Shown: positions 7,676-15,802 of the stretch, piece after piece
Position numbering within the stretch: the stretch's first letter is position 1
Layout: each line of letters starts with the position of its first letter
From: an uncultured Eubacteriales bacterium
GTDB taxonomy: Bacteria > Bacillota > Clostridia > Oscillospirales > Oscillospiraceae
DNA length: 41,099 bases
Direction: 5' to 3'
Assembly: GCA_902477055.1 (NCBI GenBank)
Contig: CABSFY010000003.1
Location: forward strand, 1-41,099
The notes under the pieces: generated by a model
Database searches by the model: none
Told to the model about the DNA's origin: nothing
Seen by the model: only the letters and a program-made list of their open reading frames with translations
Program-made: the position numbers and the translations under genes

Positions 7676-8718
7676 CGTTCGCCCTCCTTTTTAGAAAAAA
7701 TGATGGCGATAAAGAACGGTGCGCCGAGCAGCGAGGTGATCGCGCCGACGGGCAGGGCGGAGCCGCTGCCGAGGCTGCGCGAGAGCGTGTCGGCCAGCAG
7801 GAGCAGCAGACTTCCGCTCAGCGCCGAAACGGGGATGGCGTAGCGGTGGTCCTGCCCCAGCAGCCGTTTTGTCACGTGCGGACAGATGACGCCGACAAAA
7901 CCAATCACGCCGAGGTACGACACGCATACGGCCGTGATGAGTGACGCGGCTAAAAGCGACACAAAGCGCAGCAGCTCGACGTTCACGCCCATCGTTTTCG
8001 CCGTGGCATCGCCGCTGAGCAGGACGTTGTAGCGCCACGACAGCAGGCGAAAGACGATCAGTCCGGCCGCGACGACGACCAGCATGATGAGGTCGGTCTT
8101 ATACGTCGCGCGGCCGAGGTCGCCGAAATTCCAGACCACGGCGGCGGAGATGCCGACATCGGTTGCATAAAACTGCAAAATCGTCGTCGCTGCCGACCAG
8201 AGCGCTCCCACGGCGAGGCCCGCCAGTACCACGACATTCGGCGAGAACGCGCGGATGCGGCAAAGGCCGAGAATGAGCAGAATCGACAGCGTGGAGAACA
8301 CGAACGCCATCAGAGAGGTCGCGTAGGGGTTCGCGCCGACGGCGTAGTTTGCCACGTTGTTGCCCGTCGAGAGAAAGCCGCCCGCAAAGGCAATGATCGA
8401 CAGGTTCGCGCCGAACACCGCCGCGTTGGAAACACCCAGTGTCGCGGGCGAGGCCATGGAATTGTTCAGATTTGTCTGCATCATCAGTCCGGCGACGGAA
8501 AGACCCGCGCCCGCGATGATGGCCGCCAGCACGCGCGGCAGCCGGATGTTCCAGACGATGCGCTCCTGCGTTGCGCTGCCCTTTTTCAGCAGGGCGGCAA
8601 AGCAGTCGCGCAGCGTCATGCCCGACGAGCCGACGAACAGGCATACAAAACCCGCCGCGATCACCGCCAGCAGCAGGACTGTGACCGCAGCGCGTTTTTT
8701 TGATTGTAGCTGCTTCAT
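7669..8718 (-). CDS. ABC importer permease, FecCD/BtuC family
   Basis: 349 residues with about nine or ten hydrophobic segments. Family marks include RLPRVLAAIIAGAGLSVAG near residue 60, GASNAAVFGANL-like text after NNSMASPATLG, and CPHVTKRLLGQDHR near 280, which forms the coupling helix for the ATPase. It is the transmembrane channel of a type II importer for iron-siderophore, heme or cobalamin. It is the first gene of a four-gene operon with overlapping junctions. AAGGAAGG precedes the ATG. No cobalamin riboswitch fits in the short leader, which is about 45-55 bases. Confidence 0.93.
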   Translation of the reverse strand: MKQLQSKKRAAVTVLLLAVIAAGFVCLFVGSSGMTLRDCFAALLKKGSATQERIVWNIRLPRVLAAIIAGAGLSVAGLMMQTNLNNSMASPATLGVSNAAVFGANLSIIAFAGGFLSTGNNVANYAVGANPYATSLMAFVFSTLSILLILGLCRIRAFSPNVVVLAGLAVGALWSAATTILQFYATDVGISAAVVWNFGDLGRATYKTDLIMLVVVAAGLIVFRLLSWRYNVLLSGDATAKTMGVNVELLRFVSLLAASLITAVCVSYLGVIGFVGVICPHVTKRLLGQDHRYAIPVSALSGSLLLLLADTLSRSLGSGSALPVGAITSLLGAPFFIAIIFSKKEGERC

Positions 8719-8753
8719 TGATTTCCTTCCTTGTTACGCAGCGAGTCTGCGTC

Positions 8754-8763
8754 TGATCGATCA
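8754..8763. promoter_or_regulatory. Perfect palindrome in the importer operon leader
   Basis: TGATCGATCA lies about 10 bases downstream of the -10 box of the importer promoter, near the likely transcription start. A metal-responsive repressor site is possible. The sequence is not an obvious Fur or DtxR consensus. Confidence 0.3.
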
Positions 8764-8772
8764 ACCATCCGC

Positions 8773-8801
8773 ATTATAGTCGAAAATTGCCGCAATCGTA
8801 A
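8773..8801 (-). promoter_or_regulatory. Promoter of the ABC importer operon
   Basis: On the minus strand: TTACGA (8801-8796), a 17-bp spacer and a consensus TATAAT (8778-8773). The leader to the permease ATG is about 50 bases. Confidence 0.65.
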
Positions 8802-8838
8802 GCCCCTTGGGGGGTTATTTTTTGCGCGGAAAATGAAA

Positions 8839-8870
8839 AACCGGGTCAGGCGCAATCGCCTGACCCGGTT
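8839..8870 (-). terminator. Terminator of the subtilase/cohesin operon
   Basis: Perfect 14-bp arms (8839-8852 and 8857-8870) with loop CAAT, followed on the minus strand by TTTTTCATTTT. It begins 3 bases after the cohesin-SLH gene. Confidence 0.88.
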
Positions 8871-8873
8871 GAG

Positions 8874-9926
8874 TTATTTTGCGATGGTTTCCGCGAAGCG
8901 CATGAGCAGCGTCGCGACTTGGGCGCGGGTGGCATCGCCCTGCGGGAGAAGCTTGCCGTCCGAGCCGTTGATGAGGCCGACACCGACGGCCCAGCGCATT
9001 GCGTCGGACGCGTAGGCGCTGATCTCTGCGGCATCGGGATAGGCTCCGGTATTGCCGCGCGCCGAGGTGTCGATGTTCTTCTGCTGCGCGTAGCGGTAGA
9101 GGATCGTTGCGATCTGCTCGCGCGTGACCCTGCCGTCGGGGTCGAACTTGCCGTCGCCGACACCGTTGACCACGCCGTTTGCGGCCGCCCACGCGACGGC
9201 GTCGATGTACCAGCCACCGTCCTTCGCGTTGACGTCGGAGAAGGTGTTGATGTAGCCCTTCGGTTGACCCTCATAGCGCCAGAGAACCGTAACGAGCATC
9301 GCACGAGTCATCGGGGATTCCGGCTCGAAGGTCGTCGGGCTGGTGCCGCCGAACAGGCTGTGCTTGACGGCGTAGTCAATGTAGGGGTGATACCACTCGT
9401 TGACATTGACATCCGTGAACTTCCGGCTGATGCAGTCGGGACCGCCATTGCACGGCTCCTCGACCGGCGGCTCGGGGTCCGGCGCTTTTTCGGGCCGGAG
9501 CGTCAGCGTGTTGCCCTCGATTTTCGTCAGGCGGAGGTAAAGCTCCTTGGCCGTGACGGTCACGACCGGCTGCTCCGTTCCGGCAGCGGCGCGGAAGGTG
9601 AGCTTCAGGAGCGCCTCGCCCTTGACCGGCTGTGTTTTCAGGAAGGAAAACACGATTTTTCCGGTTTCACGGGTGTTGACGGTGTGGACGCTCTTTTGCA
9701 GCGCCTCGGACGGCTCGGCGGAAACGAGCGTGAGCTGCGAGGCATCATAGGTCAGCTCGAGCTTGCCGCTGGTGACTTCCGTTTCCGCCGTGAGGCCGAC
9801 GGTCGCGGTGTAGTTGTCACCGTCCATGCTCGCTTCGCCCTCCAGAGCGTCGGCGGCAAAGGCTGCGCCGGTCAGGACCAGCAGCACGCCCAAAAGAAGG
9901 GAGAGCCGTAAGATCAGTTTTTTCAT
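8874..9926 (-). CDS. Cohesin-like SLH surface anchor protein
   Basis: 350 residues. The signal peptide (1-24) ends AAFA. Residues about 27-143 read as a cohesin-type (PF00963-like) beta sandwich: TSGKLELTYDASQLTLVSAE, then GKIVFSFLK and GEALLKLTFRAAAG, the usual cohesin rhythm of strand, YDxxxL and late F-strand. A Pro/Glu linker (PDPEPPVEEP), the CNGGPDC pair and three SLH motifs (about 168-350) follow. Cohesins bind dockerins, and the gene just upstream encodes a subtilase with a dockerin-like EF-hand pair. The likely role is to hold that protease on the S-layer. The start at 9926 has AAGGAG 8 bases upstream; an ATG six codons earlier overlaps that site. It follows the subtilase stop by 14 bp. 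A carbohydrate-binding beta sandwich is the main alternative for the N-terminal domain. Confidence 0.8.
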   Translation of the reverse strand: MKKLILRLSLLLGVLLVLTGAAFAADALEGEASMDGDNYTATVGLTAETEVTSGKLELTYDASQLTLVSAEPSEALQKSVHTVNTRETGKIVFSFLKTQPVKGEALLKLTFRAAAGTEQPVVTVTAKELYLRLTKIEGNTLTLRPEKAPDPEPPVEEPCNGGPDCISRKFTDVNVNEWYHPYIDYAVKHSLFGGTSPTTFEPESPMTRAMLVTVLWRYEGQPKGYINTFSDVNAKDGGWYIDAVAWAAANGVVNGVGDGKFDPDGRVTREQIATILYRYAQQKNIDTSARGNTGAYPDAAEISAYASDAMRWAVGVGLINGSDGKLLPQGDATRAQVATLLMRFAETIAK

Positions 9927-9940
9927 ATCCTTCGCTCCTT

Positions 9941-12900
9941 TCATTCAAACGCTTCGGAAAGGTCAAGCGCTTCGTAGTGCAGCGGCTGGCTGTCCGGCAG
10001 GGTGACGGCGGTCAGCGCGGTATCGCCGGTGTCCGTTTCGGGCTTCTGCGTGGGATAGCAGCCGACGACGACATCGACCTCTTTGCCGAATTCGGAGGTG
10101 CGGACGGCTTGCAGGCTGCCGTTGGCATCGAAGCCGATGGCATAGACCGTTACGTTGCCGGTGTGGGCATCCTGAAGGATGTACATCAGGTAGTCATGGC
10201 CGTCGTCTGCATCGGCGTAGGTCATGCACTGCGTGTCCATGCTCTCGTGGCGGAGGCCGAGGCTGCCGACGTGGTTGGGCAGGAGACTGCCGCTTTCAAA
10301 GAGCACGAACTGGTACAGCTCGCCGCTCTGCGTGATGGCGTAGAGCAGGTCGCCCTTGCCGTATTCCTCGCCGTAGTCGGACGTGCCGACGTAGGTCAGG
10401 CCGGTGAACAGGTCCGTTCCGACGACCGACGAGAGGTTGTAGGCCAGCGGGGAGCCGGCCTTGACGAGTTGGCCCTGGACCATACGGTCCTCCGTCGGCA
10501 GGATGCCGAGATAGTAGCCGTAGCAGAAGTAAAGCTGCTTCAGACCCTTGCCGGAGTATGTCACGTCGGTGAACGGGACGGTCGTGCCGGCAATTTCCGT
10601 GGCTTCAAACGTTTCCTCGTTGATGCGCAGCAGCTTGCCGGTGGTGGTGGCTTCGTCGAACGTGACGGCGAGCAGGCCGTTTTCCGTGCGGTCGGCGGCA
10701 ATGATGCTGCCGTCCGTGCTGTCCGCGCCGAGCTTCTGATACGAGGCGGCGGCGCTGCCGTTGAAGGAGGCCCACATGGCGCTGCCGTCATTGCTCCGGA
10801 CGTAGCCGGACAGCTCCGTGCCGATGGTCTTGACCGTGACGGGGCAGGTGGCCTTCACGTCGGGGTCGGAATGAGAGGCGGCGGTGATGACGGCGGTGCC
10901 GGCGGAGAGAGCCGTGACCGTGCCGTCCGCGCTGACCGAGGCGACGGCGGGATCCGAGCTGGACCAATCCACGGAGGTATCGGCCGCCGTCCACGGGGTG
11001 ACATAGCAGCTTAAATCAGCCGTGTAGGAGCGGTACAGCTCCAGCGAGGTCTGCTCCATATGGACCGCAGTCACGTGGTCCACGGTCGGGAACAGGCCCG
11101 TTGCGGTGTCGCATTCGTAGGGGATAAAGAGGTCCACGTTGTGGTACGACAGCAGGCTGCGCTGCGTTGCCTTGCCGGTCTGGGGGTCCAGCTCCAGCAG
11201 ACGCTGCTGCACGCTCGTACCGGTGGCGTTTTCGTAGTAGTTCGTCCAGTAGAGCTTCTCGTTTTCGTGGTCATAGGCCATGGCCTGATAGTGCGCGCTT
11301 GCGCCGTAGCCGCTGCGGCCGAGGTTTTTCAGCGTGCCGCCGGGCTGGAAGGAATAGGTGCGCACGTTGTAGGAATCGTAGGTCGCGCCGTAGAGCGTTC
11401 CCTCGTTGCCGCAGGCCAGCGTGACCAGCGTCGGGCTGAAGGACTGGATTTCCTCCGCCGTACCGTTCAGCAGGTCGATGGTGTACAGAATGCCCGTGCC
11501 GGTGCGAACGCCGAGGCCGACGGCATACATGGTGTTGGTGGTGTAGTCAAAGGCCATGTCGAACGGGACGAAGCCCAGCTCGCCGATCTTCGTTGCGACG
11601 TAGGTGCCCGGCTCGATGCGATACAGATCGCCCGCACCGGAAACGGCGAAGATGTTGCCGTCTGCGTATTCCGCACCGACAAAGAGCAAATCGGAGCTGG
11701 CAAGCGCCACGGGGGCTTCCGCCGTTTCCACGGTGAAGTTGCTCCAGCCCTGCGCGGTGTTGAAGCCGTAGAGCTTGCCCTTTTCGATCGCGGGGTTGAT
11801 CGACGAGAGGTCCACGCGGTAAACGCGGACGTTCATGGCGTAGTCCGCCAGCGCGATGTAGCACAGCGTCGTACGCACGTCGCTCAGGTCGAGGACGAAG
11901 TCCTTTTCCTCTCCGGCGGTCATCTGGTTCGCGGCGATGCGCTGCATGACGCGCGAGCCGGTGGAGTCGAGCAGCATGACGGCTGCGATGTACTGATTAT
12001 CCTGCGCGGTGAAGCTGAGGGTGCGGTCCTCCGCGTTCAGCGTGCCGTCCTTCCCCTCGACGAGCGTGGGCGCGGTGTTGTCGATCGTGATCGGGAGGGT
12101 CCAGGTCGTTCCGGCGGGGTCGGTCTTGCCGACGTATTCCGGCAGCGCAGTGATGGACAGCTCGGCCTTTGTGTTTTCGGGCAGCGGCTGCTTGTCCGCG
12201 CCGAGGCCGGCCCAGCCGATGGTGGCGCTGTAGTTGCGGCCGATCCACGAAGTGGTGCCGGCGTTATAATACGCCTTACTGATGGCCTGCGTTTTCTGGG
12301 AGAGCAGGGTGTCCTTACCACTTGCCAGCTTGATCTCCAGCGAGGCGGCGTTGCGGATGAGCGTGTAGGTCAGCTTGCTGACCGAGCCGATTGCGCCGGT
12401 GTTCGTGTTGGAGATCGCGGCACGGTCGGGCAGGAAGCTGTCGTCCGTTGCAAAGGGGTTCAGGCCAAGACCGATGCTGTTGTCGCCGACGCGGCCGAGA
12501 ACGGTCATCACGCCGCCGGAATAGCTGATCTCGTCGTTGTAATAGGTTGCGTGTTCAAACATACTGGGGCTGGTCCAATTGCCGTAGAAGCCAAGGAAGG
12601 GCAGCGAGAGGTTGTTGCCGTTTTCGGCATCGGCATAGACGAAGCCCTCGACGTACACGCCGTTTTCAAAATTGCCGTCCAGATACGCGCGGTCTGCGTC
12701 GGAGAGCGTGATGCTGGCCTGCACGGTCAGCTTACCGCCTGCGGGGACCTCGAAGGTGGCGGCGAACAGGTCCACGTCCTTGTATTCGCCGCCCTCCAGC
12801 AGGAGCAGATAGACGTAGCCGTCGGCGGTATCGACCGTGCCGTTTTCGTCGAAGTCGAGCAGGGCAAGCTCCTGCTCCGTGAAGTCGTGCGTTCCGGCGC

Positions 12901-15394
12901 AGTAGTCGGAGATGAGCTGCACGTCCTTTTCGTCGAGGACGTTATCACCGTTCAGGTCATAGACGTACTTGCCGCCGGTGAAGCGGACCTTCGGGCTGAG
13001 GCGGCGGGAGGACTGCGCCATGAAGGCTTCGCCGTCAATTTCCGCCACGTCCTCCGTCAGCACGGAGGCGCGGAGGGTATAGGTTTCGGCGCTGTCGCCC
13101 ATCTGGTAGATATCGAAGGTGAAGGAATATTCGCCCTTGCGGTCGGGGTCGTCGAGCAGGGAAACCTTGACCTTGCCGTCGTTGCCGTCCTTGTCGCCGA
13201 CGAGCAGGTAGCCCTGCGTTTGTGTTGCGGCCTTGACGTTGGCGAGGCCCGCGCCCTGCTTTCTCGGCGAGTATTCTTCGCCGTCGGCTTCCTTCATCGG
13301 GGCGGCGGTGCTCATGATGAGCGCCTGTGCCAGCGCGCGGGCGGAGAGGCCGGTGCGTTCGGCGAGGCCGTTTTTCTCAATGTATTGCAGCACCAGCGCC
13401 GCCATACCGGCAGTGCTCGGCGCGGACATCGACGTGCCGCTCATCAGACCGTAGCCGCCGTCGGTCAGGGTGGAGTAGATGTTGCCGCCGGGGGCGGTGA
13501 TCTCCGGCTTGAGGACCAGATCACTCGGAACGCCCCAGGAGGAGAAATCGCTCATACCGGAGCTGACGTTTTCCATTGTCGTAACGTCGCGATGGACCGA
13601 AAGCGTGCCAGTATAAGTGCCGTCGTCCTGCTTCTGCGAGGAATAGAAGATGGTGTCGCCGTTGGCCTTGGTGATGCTGACGGCGGGAAGCGTACATTCG
13701 TCGTCCAGCGACATACCGAACTCACCGGCGACATTGTTGTAGACGATCAGCGCGGTCGCACCGGCGGATTTCGCCGCAGCCTGCTTGTCCAGGAAGGACA
13801 CGCCGCCGCCGCGGGAAACGAAAACGACCTTACCGCGTACGGCTTCGCGAACGACGGCGGTATAGGCCGAGGCATCGCCGTATTTCGCCGTGTCGTCGGC
13901 GTTCGCCGGGTCGCCGAGGAAGAGGTAGGGGAATTCCCGCGCTTCGTCGCTGCCCGCGAGGGTCTGGAAGGGGGTCGTGGCCGTGTCCGTGAAGGGGAAG
14001 GGCTGGCCGCCGACGGAGAAGTAGTGCGCTGTAATGCCGGTGTTCACGGCACTGGCGACGGTGAAGGAGTTATTGTAGGCACCGGGGGAGCCGAGGACAG
14101 AGTTGTCCACGTCGCCGGTCAGCGGAAGGCCGGTGCCGGTTTCGTTTTCATAGGCGGAGCTGTAGGAGTTGCCGGCGGAAACGGTGACGACAACATCCGT
14201 CGAGGACAGCCGGTCAAAGACCGCATCGACAAGGCCCGTGCCGTCGTAGCTGCGGGTGAAGCCCGCCGACGCGCCGAGGCTCATGTTGATGACATCGACG
14301 CCGAGATAGAGGCAGTCCTGAATGGCGGCGATGTAGTCGTCGCTGTACGCGCCGCCGTTTTTGCCGAACACCTTCATGCACAAAACCTGTGCGTCCGGTG
14401 CGATGCCGACGACATCCTTCGCTTCGCGCATATTCACGTAGCTCGTGCCGCCGGTCTTATCGACGTACAGGTTGGCGGCGGCGATGCCGGAAACGTGCGT
14501 ACCGTGGTCGCTCTTGCTGTCGTTGTCATGGGTGACATCGAGGTCCTGATCGATGTAGTTGAACGCGAAGGGAATTTTTGCGGTCAGGTAAAGATCGTCG
14601 GCCGTGACGCCCGGAAGGTCCTTCGTGACGGTCAGCTTGGGCAGCACGGCGGCAATGTCATTGACATTCAGCAGCGAATAGCTTTCGATCGTTGTGTTGT
14701 CGGCCTTTGCCGTCTGCTCCAGACTGTAAAGGAAGCCGCCCTCGCTGAAGGAGGGGTGGTCGGTGTCGAGGCCGGTGTCGATGACGGCGATGCGGGTCCC
14801 CGCGCCGGTGTAGCCGTCGAGCCACGTATCATAGCTGCCGACCATGCCGCCGGCGGTGATGGTTCTGGTGTTTTCGGTGCAAACGTCGTAGACGGGGACG
14901 AGATACACGCCCTTAACGCCGTCGATCTTGGAAATCGCGTCCAGCGTTCCGTAGGGGACCGTGGCCGAGACGGCGTTCGTCGCGACGGTGAAGCTGTAGC
15001 GGACGGGAAGTTCCTCGCCGTCCAGCGCGTCGCGCTCAATGCGGCGGAGGGTCAGGGCCTGCTCCTGCTCCAGCTTGCGGCAATAGCTCGCGGCGCGGGA
15101 GTCCGTCGCCAGACCCTTGGTGCTGTAGCCCGCCTCCAGCAGGGAGGCGCTCTCAAAAACGATGAAAATCCGGACGGTTTCCTCCGGGTCGTACGCCTCG
15201 GCCTGTTCGTCCTCCGCTGCGGTCAGCGTGCCGCTTTCGGTCAGGTCCGCCGAAAGCTCGTCGGCGGAGACTTCGCGAATGGCGGGCTTTTCCTGCGCAG
15301 CCTGCACGGGGGAGAGAACATTCGGAAGCACGGAGATCAGCAGCGCGAACGTCAGCAGCAGCGCCAGCGTTCGGTTCAGCTTATGGTTCCTCAT
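9941..15394 (-). CDS. Giant cell-surface subtilase (S8) with internal dockerin-like domain
   Basis: 1817 residues, lactocepin/C5a-peptidase architecture. Signal peptide 1-32 (ends VQA); inhibitor I9-like propeptide about 70-170; S8 catalytic domain about 195-690 with Asp206 (AVIDTG), His297 (DHGTH) and Ser655 (SGTSMSAPS); a PA domain inserted about 480-600. The Fn3-like domain (about 730-960) is split by two EF-hand loops at 813-824 and 847-858, each matching the dockerin pattern D-x-N/D-x-D/N-x3-D-x2-D. After it come further beta domains, a propeller-like region (about 1230-1440), a Big_2 Ig-like domain (about 1455-1535) and another propeller-like region to 1817. There is no SLH or LPXTG. 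It should cleave extracellular proteins and be held at the surface by the cohesin-SLH protein encoded next. The AAGGAG site fits the start at 15394. Confidence 0.92.
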   Translation of the reverse strand: MRNHKLNRTLALLLTFALLISVLPNVLSPVQAAQEKPAIREVSADELSADLTESGTLTAAEDEQAEAYDPEETVRIFIVFESASLLEAGYSTKGLATDSRAASYCRKLEQEQALTLRRIERDALDGEELPVRYSFTVATNAVSATVPYGTLDAISKIDGVKGVYLVPVYDVCTENTRTITAGGMVGSYDTWLDGYTGAGTRIAVIDTGLDTDHPSFSEGGFLYSLEQTAKADNTTIESYSLLNVNDIAAVLPKLTVTKDLPGVTADDLYLTAKIPFAFNYIDQDLDVTHDNDSKSDHGTHVSGIAAANLYVDKTGGTSYVNMREAKDVVGIAPDAQVLCMKVFGKNGGAYSDDYIAAIQDCLYLGVDVINMSLGASAGFTRSYDGTGLVDAVFDRLSSTDVVVTVSAGNSYSSAYENETGTGLPLTGDVDNSVLGSPGAYNNSFTVASAVNTGITAHYFSVGGQPFPFTDTATTPFQTLAGSDEAREFPYLFLGDPANADDTAKYGDASAYTAVVREAVRGKVVFVSRGGGVSFLDKQAAAKSAGATALIVYNNVAGEFGMSLDDECTLPAVSITKANGDTIFYSSQKQDDGTYTGTLSVHRDVTTMENVSSGMSDFSSWGVPSDLVLKPEITAPGGNIYSTLTDGGYGLMSGTSMSAPSTAGMAALVLQYIEKNGLAERTGLSARALAQALIMSTAAPMKEADGEEYSPRKQGAGLANVKAATQTQGYLLVGDKDGNDGKVKVSLLDDPDRKGEYSFTFDIYQMGDSAETYTLRASVLTEDVAEIDGEAFMAQSSRRLSPKVRFTGGKYVYDLNGDNVLDEKDVQLISDYCAGTHDFTEQELALLDFDENGTVDTADGYVYLLLLEGGEYKDVDLFAATFEVPAGGKLTVQASITLSDADRAYLDGNFENGVYVEGFVYADAENGNNLSLPFLGFYGNWTSPSMFEHATYYNDEISYSGGVMTVLGRVGDNSIGLGLNPFATDDSFLPDRAAISNTNTGAIGSVSKLTYTLIRNAASLEIKLASGKDTLLSQKTQAISKAYYNAGTTSWIGRNYSATIGWAGLGADKQPLPENTKAELSITALPEYVGKTDPAGTTWTLPITIDNTAPTLVEGKDGTLNAEDRTLSFTAQDNQYIAAVMLLDSTGSRVMQRIAANQMTAGEEKDFVLDLSDVRTTLCYIALADYAMNVRVYRVDLSSINPAIEKGKLYGFNTAQGWSNFTVETAEAPVALASSDLLFVGAEYADGNIFAVSGAGDLYRIEPGTYVATKIGELGFVPFDMAFDYTTNTMYAVGLGVRTGTGILYTIDLLNGTAEEIQSFSPTLVTLACGNEGTLYGATYDSYNVRTYSFQPGGTLKNLGRSGYGASAHYQAMAYDHENEKLYWTNYYENATGTSVQQRLLELDPQTGKATQRSLLSYHNVDLFIPYECDTATGLFPTVDHVTAVHMEQTSLELYRSYTADLSCYVTPWTAADTSVDWSSSDPAVASVSADGTVTALSAGTAVITAASHSDPDVKATCPVTVKTIGTELSGYVRSNDGSAMWASFNGSAAASYQKLGADSTDGSIIAADRTENGLLAVTFDEATTTGKLLRINEETFEATEIAGTTVPFTDVTYSGKGLKQLYFCYGYYLGILPTEDRMVQGQLVKAGSPLAYNLSSVVGTDLFTGLTYVGTSDYGEEYGKGDLLYAITQSGELYQFVLFESGSLLPNHVGSLGLRHESMDTQCMTYADADDGHDYLMYILQDAHTGNVTVYAIGFDANGSLQAVRTSEFGKEVDVVVGCYPTQKPETDTGDTALTAVTLPDSQPLHYEALDLSEAFE

Positions 15395-15449
15395 AAATTT
15401 CTCCTTTTTCAGAATTTACAGAGTTCACACGGTGAAAAGTATCGAATTT

Positions 15450-15730
15450 GTCATTGCGAGAAGCGAAGCGACGTGGCAATCTCGTGCAGGCACGTCGTTT
15501 TTGGCATATGCAATTCCGTGACCTGCGCCTGCGGGCGCAAGGACTCCCTCAGTCACGGCTCCGCCGTGCCAGGTCTCGCTGCGGCTCGGTCACCTCGCAG
15601 CTCTGACATGCCACCGGCATGTCATTCACTACCGCGAGGCCGCTTCGCTACCCTCAGAGAGGGAGCCAAGGCGCTGCGGCGCGGGGAAGGAAAACGGATT
15701 GCCACGGCCCTTTCAGGGCCTCGCAATGAC
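15450..15730. repeat. Family A palindromic repeat with family B nested inside
   Basis: The ends are inverted: GTCATTGCGAG at the left and CTCGCAATGAC at the right, each followed inward by a GTGGCAATC/GATTGCCAC pair. The middle holds a second repeat type (GCCTGCGGGCGC, ACTCCCTCAGTCA, AGAGAGGGAGCCAAGGCG) also seen at 22974-23063. Other family A copies are at 21573-21696 and 39818-39998. The element fills most of the gap between the subtilase and the 15803 gene; no gene is supported there. Confidence 0.8.
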
Positions 15731-15748
15731 AGTGGGGAGAGTTCACAG

Positions 15749-15789
15749 GATGGGAGAAAGCGAAGCTCGCTTTCTCCCATCGGGTTTTT
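15749..15789. terminator. Hairpin after the 1734-residue SLH gene
   Basis: Perfect 15-bp arms (15749-15763 and 15767-15781) with loop AGC. The T-rich tail GGTTTTTA is on the plus-strand side only. On the minus strand, where the upstream gene ends at 15803, the stem has a preceding A-tract but no U-tract, so termination there may be weak. Confidence 0.55.
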
Positions 15790-15802
15790 ATTTGCCTAGA
15801 GC

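Noticed and set aside
8719..8800. A cobalamin riboswitch before the importer operon
   Set aside because: The leader is only about 50 bases after a consensus promoter, too short for a B12 aptamer, and no B12-box-like text was seen.
15450..15730. A decayed insertion sequence
   Set aside because: The inverted ends are present but there is no transposase remnant in any frame; a short non-coding repeat fits better.
11060..15799. A 1579-codon open frame antisense to the subtilase
   Set aside because: It is a shadow frame. The subtilase has clear catalytic motifs, signal peptide and ribosome site. In GC-rich genes codons such as TTA, CTA and TCA are rare, which leaves long antisense frames open. 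The translated text has no domain and is rich in Val, Arg, Gly and Ala.
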